64,000 nt of DNA, taken from assembly GCF_041224425.1 (NCBI RefSeq), contig NZ_JBGFGL010000077.1, positions 186,001 to 250,000 on the forward strand, written 5' to 3'. The notes beneath the pieces are model-generated. The model was not told where the DNA came from. It did no database searches and was given only the letters and a program-made list of their open reading frames with translations. Origin of the DNA: Psychroserpens sp041224425 (GTDB lineage Bacteria; Bacteroidota; Bacteroidia; Flavobacteriales; Flavobacteriaceae). Of this stretch, positions 25,210-34,703 are shown piece by piece (position 1 is the stretch's first letter; every line of letters starts with the position of its first letter). Made by a program: the position numbers and the translations under genes.

Positions 25210-27663
25210 ATGAATATCCGCTTTATTCTTTCACTCGTTGTGCTTTTATGCCTTTACGGCAATGCGCAAGAAAAAAAACAGCTTCAAATACAACGCACCT
25301 CCATACCACCTAAAATCGATGGTATTTTAGATGATGACGTATGGCAAAATGCTATGGAAGCTACGAATTTCACACAGTTCAGGCCTAATGCAGGTGTAAA
25401 AGATTCCTTAGAAAATAGAACTGTCGTAAAAATGACTTACGATGATAAAGCAATCTATTTTGCTGCTTACCTATATGATGATCCGAGTAAAATCATGAAG
25501 CAATTGACCAGTCGTGACAATTTTGGACAAGCCGATTTTTTCGGCATCATTCTGAATCCAAATAATGATGCTCAAAATGACACGGAATTTTTTGTGTTCA
25601 GTTCGGGAACTCAAGCAGATGCGGTTGCTTCTCCTAGTAATGGTGAAGATTTTGGCTGGAACGCCGTTTGGGACAGTGCTGTAAAAATCAATGATGATGG
25701 TTGGGTGGTTGAAATGAAAATTCCTTATCGTGCTTTAAGATTTTCCAATCGTGAAGTCCAAACTTGGGGTGTTCAATTTCATAGACATTTCAGACGTTAC
25801 CGTTCCCAATATGCTTGGAACCCAATAGATGTTACGAAAGGAAATTACAGCTTATATCACGGAGAAATAGTCGGTTTGAATAATATCGAACCTCCTACTC
25901 GTTTAAGTTTTTATCCGTTTTCCACAGGTATTGTCAACAGCTTTGATGGTGAAAGCGAAACCGATCTAAAGTTTGGTTTGGACGTTAAATACGGAATTAC
26001 TGAAAATTTCACTTTGGACATGACTTTGGTTCCGGATTTTAGTCAGGCTGGCTTTGACAATCTTTCCTTAAATCTTGGTCCGTTTGAACAAACCTTTTCG
26101 GAACAACGCCAGTTTTTTACCGAAGGAGTTGATCTGTTCAACAAAGGTGGCTTGTTTTTCTCTAGGCGTGTCGGAAATGGTCCAACAGGAAATGTGGACC
26201 TTAACGAAAATGAAGAGGTAGTAGATTACCCTAAAACGGTTAAAGTGCTGAATGCTGCAAAAGTATCAGGTCGTACCAAAAAAGGTTTAGGTATCGGATT
26301 TTTCAACGCCATTACTGAAAAGACCTATGCTCGGGTTCAAGATAATATGACAGGAAAATCTAGAGAAGTGCTTGTAGAGCCCTTTTCAAATTATAATATT
26401 TTAGTTGTAGATCAACAATTTAACCAAAACTCTTCTATCAGCTTAATCAATACCAATGTGACCAGAAATGGACATTTTAGAGATGGTAATGTCACTGGTT
26501 TGTTAGCTGATATCACAAACAAACGAAATACATACAATCTGTATGGCGAATTAAAAATGAGTAATGTCAACCTAGCTGATGGAACATCAACTGGTTTCAG
26601 TTCATTTTTTATGGCTCGAAAAATTCATGGAAATTACAGGTATAGTGTTGACCACAGCTTTGCCGATACAGAATATGACATCAATGATATAGGTCTCATT
26701 TTCAGAAATAACTACAATAACTTTGGGGCAGATTTTGGGTATAGAACCTTTGAACCAACCAAAAAACTTAATAATTATAACTGGAATACATATATTAATT
26801 ATAGACGACTCGCCAGTCCTGATGTTTATACTGGAATGAATTTTGGCGGAAATTACAATGCCGCTACAAAGGAGAGCCTTCACAATTTTGGCGGTAATAT
26901 CAACTTTCAAGCAGGAAAACAATTCGATTATTTTGAACCGAGGTCTCCAGGACGTTATTTTATTTACGAAAACAGATTGAACTCAAACATCTATTTTTCT
27001 TCAAACTACAATAACGTTTTTGCTATAGACGCTAATATTGGAGGTGCTGTATTTTTTGAAAAAAACCGTGACACTGATGAATATTGGTTTGGTATAAGTC
27101 CGAGAGTGCGCTTCAATGATAAGTTTTTGGTGGTTTATTCCTTTGACTACAACGAAATCTTTAAAGATCGAGGTTACGCCAACAATTCTAATTCTTTAGA
27201 TGATGAAATTGTATTCGGACAAAGAGATCAAATAACATTGGTCAACCGATTAACTGGAACCTATAGTTTTAATCCTTTTCATTCTTTAGGACTTACCTTT
27301 AGAAACTATTGGTCAACCGTAGCTTACGAAAATGATGTTTATTTCTTACAAGATAACGGCCGTTTATTGAATACTGGTAATAGCTATTCTGATTTAGGTT
27401 TAGAGCGTTCCGATATCAATTTCAGTACTTGGAATTTAGATTTGAATTACACCTGGCAATTTGCTCCTGGTAGTTTTTTAACGGCTTTGTACAGAAACCA
27501 ATTGTTTAATAGCAATGATGAGGCCACAGTAAATTACGGACAAAGCCTGAATACGCTTTTTGAACAACCGATACTCCACTCCTTTTCGGTACGATTGCAA
27601 TACTTTATTGATTACAACAATCTTAAGGATGTATTCAAAAAGAAAAACAAAACAAACTCTTAA
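25210..27663 (+). CDS. DUF5916 outer-membrane protein with CBM9-like N-terminal domain
   Basis: The ATG at 25210 starts a signal peptide (MNIRFILSLVVLLCLYGNAQ), giving 817 residues; a frame-open extension upstream is not needed. Residues 25-230 resemble a carbohydrate-binding family 9 sandwich (PPKIDGILDDDVWQNA, DDKAIYFAAYLYDDP, VVEMKIPYRALRFSN). The rest is a long barrel-like DUF5916 domain (FTLDMTLVPDFSQAGFD, FFTEGVDLFNKGGLFFSRR). Such proteins sit in the outer membrane of Bacteroidota, with no proven substrate. A TAGATTTG element lies at 25132-25139. Confidence 0.85.
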   Translation: MNIRFILSLVVLLCLYGNAQEKKQLQIQRTSIPPKIDGILDDDVWQNAMEATNFTQFRPNAGVKDSLENRTVVKMTYDDKAIYFAAYLYDDPSKIMKQLTSRDNFGQADFFGIILNPNNDAQNDTEFFVFSSGTQADAVASPSNGEDFGWNAVWDSAVKINDDGWVVEMKIPYRALRFSNREVQTWGVQFHRHFRRYRSQYAWNPIDVTKGNYSLYHGEIVGLNNIEPPTRLSFYPFSTGIVNSFDGESETDLKFGLDVKYGITENFTLDMTLVPDFSQAGFDNLSLNLGPFEQTFSEQRQFFTEGVDLFNKGGLFFSRRVGNGPTGNVDLNENEEVVDYPKTVKVLNAAKVSGRTKKGLGIGFFNAITEKTYARVQDNMTGKSREVLVEPFSNYNILVVDQQFNQNSSISLINTNVTRNGHFRDGNVTGLLADITNKRNTYNLYGELKMSNVNLADGTSTGFSSFFMARKIHGNYRYSVDHSFADTEYDINDIGLIFRNNYNNFGADFGYRTFEPTKKLNNYNWNTYINYRRLASPDVYTGMNFGGNYNAATKESLHNFGGNINFQAGKQFDYFEPRSPGRYFIYENRLNSNIYFSSNYNNVFAIDANIGGAVFFEKNRDTDEYWFGISPRVRFNDKFLVVYSFDYNEIFKDRGYANNSNSLDDEIVFGQRDQITLVNRLTGTYSFNPFHSLGLTFRNYWSTVAYENDVYFLQDNGRLLNTGNSYSDLGLERSDINFSTWNLDLNYTWQFAPGSFLTALYRNQLFNSNDEATVNYGQSLNTLFEQPILHSFSVRLQYFIDYNNLKDVFKKKNKTNS

Positions 27664-27711
27664 TTGTACATGACATCTTAAAAGCTTACTTTTATCAGCC
27701 ATTGCAATTTT

Positions 27712-28374
27712 ATGATAGAAGTCAAAAATATTCATAAGTATTATGGGGACCTTCATGTATTGAAGGGAGTTAATTTATCGATTGATAAAGGTGAAATCGT
27801 ATCTATAGTTGGTGCTTCAGGAGCAGGTAAAACGACTCTTCTACAAATTCTAGGAACTCTTGACCGAATTGATTCTAATAAAGACTCTAGTTTAACAATA
27901 AACAATACTGATATTTCTAACCTAAGTGAAAAGGCTTTGGCAAAATTCAGAAATGAGCATATTGGTTTTATTTTTCAATTTCATCAACTATTACCTGAAT
28001 TTACGGCACTTGAAAACGTTAGTATTCCTGCTTTAATCAGAGGTAAAAAGCCTAATGAAGTGGAATCAAGAGCCAAATCACTTTTGGATTTTCTTGGCCT
28101 AAAGGAACGTTATCATCATAAACCCAACGAACTTTCTGGTGGTGAACAGCAACGTGTTGCTGTGGCCAGAGCATTGATAAACGATCCTGATATCGTCTTT
28201 GCTGATGAACCTTCTGGGAACCTTGATAGTGAATCTGCTGAAAATCTGCATAACCTCTTTTTCAAACTTCGAGAGGAATTTGGTCAAACCTTTGTGATTG
28301 TCACCCACAACCAAGAATTGGCTAATATGGCAGACCGTAAATTGACCATGGTCGATGGTATTATAAAAAATTAA
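27712..28374 (+). CDS. lolD: ABC transporter ATP-binding protein, LolD/MacB type
   Basis: This 220-residue ATPase has Walker A GASGAGKTT (34-42), signature LSGGEQQR (141-148) and Walker B IVFADEP (161-167), followed by SGNLDSE typical of LolD/FtsE/MacB ATPases. In LolCDE it powers release of lipoproteins from the inner membrane. The partner permease gene is not in the window, so LolD is by family similarity only. It overlaps the convergent membrane-protein gene by four bases. Confidence 0.8.
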   Translation: MIEVKNIHKYYGDLHVLKGVNLSIDKGEIVSIVGASGAGKTTLLQILGTLDRIDSNKDSSLTINNTDISNLSEKALAKFRNEHIGFIFQFHQLLPEFTALENVSIPALIRGKKPNEVESRAKSLLDFLGLKERYHHKPNELSGGEQQRVAVARALINDPDIVFADEPSGNLDSESAENLHNLFFKLREEFGQTFVIVTHNQELANMADRKLTMVDGIIKN

Positions 28375-29132
28375 TTGTTAATCTTTCTAACATCTATAAT
28401 AGTTTCTTTATCCTTGTTTGTAATTGATTGTTGTATCTTTTCAAGATTAAGTATAAATGTATTATAAGTTTTTTTCTTTTCATTATTGTTCTTATAATGA
28501 TCTTCCACTAAATCTTTTAAGGTTTCTAAAACAAAATCTAATTTAGTAATAGAAATATTATAAACTTGATCTTCTAATTTTGAAAATTTCTTACTAGTTA
28601 GAATAGAACTTAAAGTTGTGATTTTTTCTCTTAATTCAGTTATAAAATCAATGTCTTCGGAATCGAATTTAGTTACTAGACTATGAATATTGTTAACTGT
28701 TGAAAGCATAATTAAGGAAAATCTTAAGTTTAAACTTTCATCTCTCATTTCATTATGCTGCTTTTCAAATTCATTGAGTCTTTTATTTGTAGTAGATAAA
28801 AGATAAACACCAGCTGTTAATAATGTGACAGAAAAGAAAGTAAACAAAAAAGTCATTGTTGTATCGTCTAGAGTATTACTAGAGATTAGTTTTAGTTCAG
28901 CAATATTATCCTTGACTGTATTTTTTTCAATTAGAATAGTGTCGTTTAATACATCATTCTTTAATTTTTTATTTATTATAATTGTATCAGGGATTTGAGC
29001 TCTTTTAAGAACTTCAACAATTTCTGAATTAGATTGTTTAGATTCAATATAGCCTAGATATAACATAAAAATTGATGAAAAAGCCAATATTGTAAACGAC
29101 CATGGCAGTATGTCTTTAGTAAATTTTATCAT
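28371..29132 (-). CDS. Two-helix membrane protein of the signalling cassette
   Basis: This 253-residue protein has an N-terminal membrane helix (about 10-28), an extracytoplasmic stretch of about 60 residues, a second helix (about 93-113) and a long, charged, helical C-terminal region (115-253) likely to form a coiled coil. No enzyme or sensor domain is recognised. Its start overlaps the receiver stop by one base (TAATG), so it belongs to the kinase-receiver operon. It could be a membrane sensor or an output. Low GC resembles its two partners. Confidence 0.65.
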   Translation of the reverse strand: MIKFTKDILPWSFTILAFSSIFMLYLGYIESKQSNSEIVEVLKRAQIPDTIIINKKLKNDVLNDTILIEKNTVKDNIAELKLISSNTLDDTTMTFLFTFFSVTLLTAGVYLLSTTNKRLNEFEKQHNEMRDESLNLRFSLIMLSTVNNIHSLVTKFDSEDIDFITELREKITTLSSILTSKKFSKLEDQVYNISITKLDFVLETLKDLVEDHYKNNNEKKKTYNTFILNLEKIQQSITNKDKETIIDVRKINN

Positions 29133-29551
29133 TATGATTTTTTATCTAGTTTTTCTAAAATCAGTTTTACTTTGTCTGTGAGGTTAACTTCTTTACTAAG
29201 TATTGTTAATCCCTTAAGCTCATTTTCATCTATATTATCTCTGAGTTCACTTTCGTAAGCAGAAAAGATAATAGAGTTGTTTTTAAATTTCATATCCTTT
29301 TTAAATGCGCAATCCCTAAGCCATATGTAACCTGTTAACATTCCATCCATAGTTTGAGAAATTTGGGGTTCACTTAAACCTCTAGGCTTTAAATTTAAAT
29401 CAGTTATTATTAGATCAATATCATAATCTTCTAGATTGTCATTTGCATCATGGATATCATAAGCATAAATAATTTGGTGTCCATGATGAACCAAAATATC
29501 TTCCAATGCATCTGCTATGTAAGCATCGTCTTCAAGTAAAAGTATATTCAT
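29132..29551 (-). CDS. Stand-alone response-regulator receiver with an insertion
   Basis: This 139-residue protein is a receiver domain only. Conserved residues are D8 and D9 (LEDDA), phosphoacceptor D51 (IITDL), S97 (IIFSA) and K120 (LSKE). Between strand 3 and the next helix there is an extra stretch of roughly 25-30 residues (about 55-85), longer than usual. There is no DNA-binding output. Its start overlaps the kinase stop by four bases (ATGA). It probably passes a phosphoryl signal to another protein or acts by direct contact. Confidence 0.85.
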   Translation of the reverse strand: MNILLLEDDAYIADALEDILVHHGHQIIYAYDIHDANDNLEDYDIDLIITDLNLKPRGLSEPQISQTMDGMLTGYIWLRDCAFKKDMKFKNNSIIFSAYESELRDNIDENELKGLTILSKEVNLTDKVKLILEKLDKKS

Positions 29552-31680
29552 TTCAATTTCAATTTAAAGATGATTTTTATTGTTGGGTCAAAAATCATAT
29601 CTAATATTGTGTTAACAGAAGGATTATATAATGCTTCCCCTTTTTCATTTTTTGCTACTATTCTATTAATTCTATTTTCAGTAAGTCTTTCAAATTCATT
29701 CTTAATTTGGTCATAGACATCTTTACTAACATCTATGTTTGGTCTAACTTTTTTTAAAAAAGGAATTATAAAAGGCACATTAAATTTAGAAATCTCAACC
29801 TGTTCATCCTCTATACTTCCGCCATGAGCCTGAGCAATTTTCTCACACAAAAAAAGACCGACACCCAAACCTTTATAAGAGTTGCTGTTCACAACATTAC
29901 CTCCTCTTCTAAAAATATCATACTTACTTCTAGACTTATCCATCTCAGAAAAGTAGTTGACAAACTTAAAAATATATTCATTTTTTATTATATCATATGA
30001 ATAATCAAGTTCTATTTTCGTCCCTCTATGTGAGTATTTATGAGCATTACTAAGCATATTATAAATAATTGCCTCAATCATTAACTGATCACCATAATAT
30101 TTAGGAGATCTATGTATATCCTTATGATTATAGGGAAAAACAATCTCGTTTTTACTTCGTCTACATTTCGTTGAGAATAAATTTTTCCACTTAAACAATA
30201 AGACTCCGTATGGAAAAAAATAATCTCTTTTTGGCCTTAAATTTGATGTCAAAATATTTTTAGAAAGATTTGAAAGGACTTTAAGCTGTCTGAGTAAGCT
30301 TTCAAAATTGTTATTTAAAATTTCAAATCTTTCTGGTGTCAATCTGTTAATTTGAGTTTGTGTACTTATAAATCTTGATCTATTTAGCTCCATACTCATA
30401 GCCAAATTATCCATTTCATGAGAGTCAATTTTTATTATATCATTGAGTTTTTCAAGACTAGCACTAGAAATCATTGAAGTGTACAGAGAGGATAAAAAAC
30501 TGTAAAAAGACACTATCAAATTTGCAAAAACTTGTTCAGATTCTTTGTTAGTCTCTAGTTCATTTAGTCTATCCCACTTGAATTCGTCATAAGTTATCCA
30601 AATAATTAATGAAGCATTTTTTGCAAAAGGAGATGTGTAAACTCTAACTAAATCAAATCTAGGATCTAAGTCTGTAAATTTTTCTCCATCAAGATATATT
30701 TTATCAAGTAATTTAGGGTTATTAATACTCGTTTCAATCCTTTTTTTAAATTTTGAAGAGTCAACTAAATATCTGAAATTTTTCCTTTTACTTTTGGATA
30801 TTTCACCCGTTACAGTTGACATAACCAATTTAAAATTTTGAGAATTTCCTTTAGTTATAATTTCCGTTGCAAAAATCCTTAAACTCTTAGCAGGAAAAAC
30901 CTCAATAACCCTATCTAAAACATTTTTAACCAAACCCCAAAAGCTATCTACATCGCAACTTTTTTGATCAAAAGTTTCTCTTAATAGATCATTAAAAAAC
31001 TTATTATGATAGTTAATAAAATTTTTTCTTATCTCAAATAACTTTTTTAGCAGCAAAGTTTGTATTCTATCTACTTTATAAAACAAACCATCATGAGACT
31101 CTTCAAAACTAACCTGTTTTATAAGCTCTATATTGTTAAGCTTATAAAATTGCTTTAAAGATTCTATTTCATTATTAGATCTTATTTCAAATACTCTATT
31201 CGTTTGTAAATCTGATAATTCTATTACACCAATAACTACATCTTCAATAATTATAGGAATATAATAATTAGAATACGAATATTCCAAAAATCTTAATTCG
31301 TAGTATTTAAACCTTTCTTTATCACAATTAATAAATTTAATTTTATTATTATCTAATCTTATTTCCTTTTTGAAAATAGATTTAATAAAGTCCTTTTTGC
31401 CCTCCTCATTTCTATTTATTTTATTTTTTATAATGCAATAATTTTTTAGTAGAGGGTTTTCATAAAAACCATTAGTGATAGCTAATCTATCCGTTTCAAA
31501 GGAGTACTCGTAAATCCCTGTACAATAGTTTTTATCAACATTAAGATACTGAAACAAACCCCTTAAATGATTATTTGGGATTATACCAACACCTGTCAAA
31601 AAATTTACATTATTATCATCATAATCTGAATAATCGGAAGTAATCTGTGTAGGTTTTATTGGCCATGAATGACTATTCAT
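29548..31680 (-). CDS. Histidine kinase-like protein with GAF-like N-terminal regions
   Basis: This 710-residue soluble protein has a GAF-like region around 130-160 (YYIPIIIEDVVIGVIELSD) and another possible sensor region at 250-400. A dimerisation helix follows with candidate phosphoacceptor H421 (DSHEMDNLAM). The HATPase domain has an N-box (NMLSNAHKYS, 541-550) and G-box (GLGVGLFLCEKIAQAHGGS, from 604). About 80 residues follow the ATPase domain. No membrane helix is visible. Codons are strongly A/T-ending compared with flanking genes. It is the first gene of the cassette. Confidence 0.82.
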   Translation of the reverse strand: MNSHSWPIKPTQITSDYSDYDDNNVNFLTGVGIIPNNHLRGLFQYLNVDKNYCTGIYEYSFETDRLAITNGFYENPLLKNYCIIKNKINRNEEGKKDFIKSIFKKEIRLDNNKIKFINCDKERFKYYELRFLEYSYSNYYIPIIIEDVVIGVIELSDLQTNRVFEIRSNNEIESLKQFYKLNNIELIKQVSFEESHDGLFYKVDRIQTLLLKKLFEIRKNFINYHNKFFNDLLRETFDQKSCDVDSFWGLVKNVLDRVIEVFPAKSLRIFATEIITKGNSQNFKLVMSTVTGEISKSKRKNFRYLVDSSKFKKRIETSINNPKLLDKIYLDGEKFTDLDPRFDLVRVYTSPFAKNASLIIWITYDEFKWDRLNELETNKESEQVFANLIVSFYSFLSSLYTSMISSASLEKLNDIIKIDSHEMDNLAMSMELNRSRFISTQTQINRLTPERFEILNNNFESLLRQLKVLSNLSKNILTSNLRPKRDYFFPYGVLLFKWKNLFSTKCRRSKNEIVFPYNHKDIHRSPKYYGDQLMIEAIIYNMLSNAHKYSHRGTKIELDYSYDIIKNEYIFKFVNYFSEMDKSRSKYDIFRRGGNVVNSNSYKGLGVGLFLCEKIAQAHGGSIEDEQVEISKFNVPFIIPFLKKVRPNIDVSKDVYDQIKNEFERLTENRINRIVAKNEKGEALYNPSVNTILDMIFDPTIKIIFKLKLK

Positions 31681-31802
31681 AAAAATAAAATTTATTAAAT
31701 ATATGATTAATTTAATAATTACTTAACTTGTTAGTAAGCTTTTATTCAAATACAAAATAGAGTTATAAACAATAAATTCTTAAAAACTTCATAGCTATTG
31801 TG

Positions 31803-31832
31803 TTTGATGGTTTTGGATTCATTTTATTTTTG
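31803..31832 (+). promoter_or_regulatory. Promoter for the parvulin-rsmE pair
   Basis: TTTG at 31803-31806 and TATTTTTG at 31825-31832 are separated by 18 bases, fitting the Bacteroidota -33/-7 pattern. The ATG follows 24 bases after the -7 element. Confidence 0.65.
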
Positions 31833-31855
31833 AAATCAATCCTAACTACTACATT

Positions 31856-32494
31856 ATGCTTAAAAAGACCATTCTACTTATTTTTTGTATGACCGTTTGT
31901 TCAATTTCTGCCCAACAGGATTTTGAACGTGAATTAGATTCTATCCAAAGTGAATCAGAGGCCCAAGCCTTTATTGAAAACAATAAATCTATAAAAGGAA
32001 AAGTAATTGTCTTCAATAAAGAAAAGCACCACACTCGCATTGCAGATGAATTATTCCGATTGGGAAAAGGCTCTAAGAAAATCTACAAAACAGATATGAA
32101 GAAAACCTATTATAAGGTTATTGATAAAAATGAAATTCCTTATCAACGATTGAGCTATATCTTTTTTGATGGAAAACAAAAAAGCATGGACGAGATCAAC
32201 GATTTACGTCGCAAAATTGCAACTAAGTACAATGAAGGTTATCGTTTTGAAGATTTGGCAAAGCACCACTCTATGGATCATAATGCTAAACGCGGTGGTG
32301 ATTTGGGCTGGGTAACGCAAGGCGATTTACATCCTGATTTTGAAGATTTGGTATTGAATAGTACTCATCCCATCAATGAGATATTTGAAGTCGATATTCC
32401 TAAACAAAACTGGCACTATTTGGTGGTCATCACTGAAGACACTAAATACATTGAAGAAATCAAAGTGCTTAAATTTACAGAAACTGTTAAATAA
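31856..32494 (+). CDS. Exported parvulin-type peptidyl-prolyl isomerase
   Basis: This 212-residue protein has a signal peptide (MLKKTILLIFCMTVCSISAQ). One parvulin domain fills the C-terminal half: QRLSYIFFDGKQKSMDEIND, FEDLAKHHSMDHNAKRGGDLGWV and FEDLVLNSTHPINEIFEV, in the usual order. It assists folding of envelope proteins. The stop overlaps the rsmE start by one base (TAATG), an operon pairing that links envelope folding and ribosome modification only by co-transcription. Confidence 0.9.
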   Translation: MLKKTILLIFCMTVCSISAQQDFERELDSIQSESEAQAFIENNKSIKGKVIVFNKEKHHTRIADELFRLGKGSKKIYKTDMKKTYYKVIDKNEIPYQRLSYIFFDGKQKSMDEINDLRRKIATKYNEGYRFEDLAKHHSMDHNAKRGGDLGWVTQGDLHPDFEDLVLNSTHPINEIFEVDIPKQNWHYLVVITEDTKYIEEIKVLKFTETVK

Positions 32495-33198
32495 TGCAGT
32501 TGTTTTACAACCCTGAATTAAAATCTGGTCAGGAACATATCCAATTTTCAAAGGATGAAAGTATACATATTGTTCGGGTTCTACGGAAATCTGTTGGAGA
32601 TACTCTCCATATTACAAATGGAAACGGGTTTTTGTTTTTAGCTGAAATAGTTTCCGCAGACCAAAAACGTTGTGAAGCATTGATAAAATCTTTTGAGCAA
32701 CAAATTAAACACAATTACCATTTGCATTTAGCGGTTGCACCTACTAAAATGAACGATCGTTATGAATGGTTCTTGGAAAAAGCCACTGAAATAGGTATTG
32801 ATACTATTACACCTATTTTTTGTGATAACAGCGAACGTAAAAGCATAAAACCTGAACGCTTAGAGAAAATCTTGCAATCTGCTATGAAGCAATCATTAAG
32901 TTGCTATCTCCCAATTTTGAATGAGGCCATTACGTTTCAGGAATTTCTTTCGCAAAATCACGACGGACAATTATACATAGCTCATTGTGAAGACAGTGAT
33001 AAAAAATCATTAAAAGATGTTTTAAAACCTGATGAAAATGTTACGATTCTTATTGGACCTGAAGGTGATTTTAGTCTAAAGGAAATAGAGATGGCATTGT
33101 CTAAAAATTTTCTACCTGTGTCTTTAGGAAATACACGATTAAGAACTGAAACTGCTGCTATTGTCGCCTGTCATTCTGTGGCTTTTATAAATGAATAA
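32494..33198 (+). CDS. rsmE: 16S rRNA m3U1498 methyltransferase
   Basis: This 234-residue SPOUT-type enzyme carries the conserved IGPEGDFSLKEIEMA and LGNTRLRTETAA segments that form the knotted SAM site, plus KMNDRYEWFLEKATEIGID. The N-terminal part is a PUA-like RNA-binding domain. It methylates U1498 of 16S rRNA. Terminator hairpin downstream at 33245-33270. Confidence 0.95.
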   Translation: MQLFYNPELKSGQEHIQFSKDESIHIVRVLRKSVGDTLHITNGNGFLFLAEIVSADQKRCEALIKSFEQQIKHNYHLHLAVAPTKMNDRYEWFLEKATEIGIDTITPIFCDNSERKSIKPERLEKILQSAMKQSLSCYLPILNEAITFQEFLSQNHDGQLYIAHCEDSDKKSLKDVLKPDENVTILIGPEGDFSLKEIEMALSKNFLPVSLGNTRLRTETAAIVACHSVAFINE

Positions 33199-33244
33199 TT
33201 ACTTGAGCTAAAGTGGTTTAAGTTTCTTTAAATCAATTAAATAA

Positions 33245-33270
33245 AAAACCGATGTTTTTACATCGGTTTT
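33245..33270 (+). terminator. Intrinsic terminator after rsmE
   Basis: A perfect eleven-base stem (AAAACCGATGT, loop TTTT, ACATCGGTTTT) with flanking A and T tracts lies between rsmE and the convergent PLP enzyme gene. It can act on both strands. Confidence 0.9.
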
Positions 33271-33291
33271 AATATAATAAATACTTTTATG

Positions 33292-34551
33292 TTATTCTCC
33301 CATAGCTGCAATCAAAGCTGCTGAAAGTCTTTTATAAGTGCCGTTTTGAAGTCGCTCACGAATCGCATCAAACGCATCCAACGTTTCATTAACATCTTCT
33401 AAGGTATGTGTTGCTGTAGGAATCATACGCAATAGAATCATGTTCTTTGGAATCACAGGATACACTACAATAGAACAGAAAATGCCATAGTTTTCACGTA
33501 AATCACGTACCAAGGCCATCGCTTCAGGAATACTACCTTGTAAATAAACAGGTGTGACACAGCTTTGCGTTGTTCCAATATCGAATCCACGTTCTTTTAA
33601 TCCAGATTGTAAAGCATCAACAATTTTCCAAAGATTCTGCTTTAACTCTGGCATGGTTCTTAACATCTCCAAACGCTTTAATGCACCTACAACCAATTGC
33701 ATTTGCAATGATTTAGCAAACATTTGAGATCTTAAATTGTATTTTAAATAATCAATGATTTCTTGGTCTCCTGCTATAAAAGCTCCTGTACTTGCCATTG
33801 ATTTAGCGAATGTTGCAAAATATACATCAATATCATCTTGAACACCTTGTTCTTCACCTGCTCCTGCTCCAGTTGCTCCAAGCGTTCCGAAACCATGTGC
33901 ATCATCAACAAATAAGCGGAAATTGAATTTTTTCTTAAGTTCGACGATTTCCTTTAAGCGACCTTGTTCACCTCGCATGCCGAAAACACCTTCAGAAATC
34001 ACTAAAATCCCACCACCTGTCTGTTCTGCCATTTTAGTGGCACGCTCTAGGTTTTTCTCTAAACTTTCTACATCGTTATGCTTGTAGGTAAAGCGTTTTC
34101 CCATGTGTAAACGAACACCATCAATTATACACGCATGGGCATCAACATCATAAACAATAATATCATCTTTAGACACTAAGGCATCGATAGTTGATACCAT
34201 ACCTTGATAGCCGAAATTCAATAAGTAAGCTGCTTCTTTGCTTACAAAATCTGCTAACTCGTTTTGCAATTTTTCGTGAAGATCTGTATGGCCCGACATC
34301 ATTCGAGCTCCCATAGGATAGGCAGAACCATATTGCGCAGCAGCTTCGGCATCAACCTTTCTTACTTCAGGATGGTTAGCTAATCCAAGATAATCGTTTA
34401 TACTCCAAGTAATAACATCCTTACCCTGAAACTTCATTCGATTGGATATCTGACCTTCCAATTTAGGAAACACAAAGTAGCCTTCTGCTTGAGAAGCCCA
34501 TTTTCCTAAAGGTCCTTTATCCTTATAAATCTTTTCAAATAAATCCTTCAT
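33292..34551 (-). CDS. Alpha-oxoamine synthase family PLP enzyme, putative cysteate-C-fatty acyltransferase
   Basis: This 419-residue fold-type I enzyme belongs to the family of serine palmitoyltransferase, KBL and BioF. Core motifs are DDAHGFG (216-222, with His219), and PLP lysine K250 in ATFAKSMASTGAF. GHTDLHEKLQNELADF (87-102) is the acyl-CoA/ACP side. BioF or SPT are alternatives. The neighbour is a CBS-like beta-synthase; these two enzyme types constitute the cysteate synthase and cysteate fatty acyltransferase of sulfonolipid (capnine/sulfobacin) synthesis in Bacteroidota. It has its own promoter and the pair is separated by a terminator. The biochemical assignment is inferred. Confidence 0.7.
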   Translation of the reverse strand: MKDLFEKIYKDKGPLGKWASQAEGYFVFPKLEGQISNRMKFQGKDVITWSINDYLGLANHPEVRKVDAEAAAQYGSAYPMGARMMSGHTDLHEKLQNELADFVSKEAAYLLNFGYQGMVSTIDALVSKDDIIVYDVDAHACIIDGVRLHMGKRFTYKHNDVESLEKNLERATKMAEQTGGGILVISEGVFGMRGEQGRLKEIVELKKKFNFRLFVDDAHGFGTLGATGAGAGEEQGVQDDIDVYFATFAKSMASTGAFIAGDQEIIDYLKYNLRSQMFAKSLQMQLVVGALKRLEMLRTMPELKQNLWKIVDALQSGLKERGFDIGTTQSCVTPVYLQGSIPEAMALVRDLRENYGIFCSIVVYPVIPKNMILLRMIPTATHTLEDVNETLDAFDAIRERLQNGTYKRLSAALIAAMGE

Positions 34552-34585
34552 TTAAAGCTATTAAAATTAGTCTAATTAGTTGGAG

Positions 34586-34593
34586 CAAAATTA
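34586..34593 (-). promoter_or_regulatory. Putative -7 promoter element for the oxoamine synthase gene
   Basis: The reverse strand reads TAATTTTG (TAnnTTTG) 35 bases before the ATG. It lies downstream of the terminator at 34654-34687, which explains how this gene can be expressed separately from its neighbour. Confidence 0.45.
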
Positions 34594-34653
34594 GTCATTT
34601 ATATTATGATGACATAATATTTTGAAGTCAATGTTTTAACTCCTAAAACACAA

Positions 34654-34687
34654 AAAATCCTACAGCAATTCAATGCAGTAGGATTTT
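34654..34687 (-). terminator. Intrinsic terminator after the CBS-like synthase gene
   Basis: A fourteen-base stem with one mismatch (AAAATCCTACAGCA and TGCAGTAGGATTTT, loop ATTCAA) ends in a T-run on the reverse strand. It lies 17 bases past the synthase stop. Confidence 0.85.
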
Positions 34688-34703
34688 AATATGTTCTTTT
34701 ATT

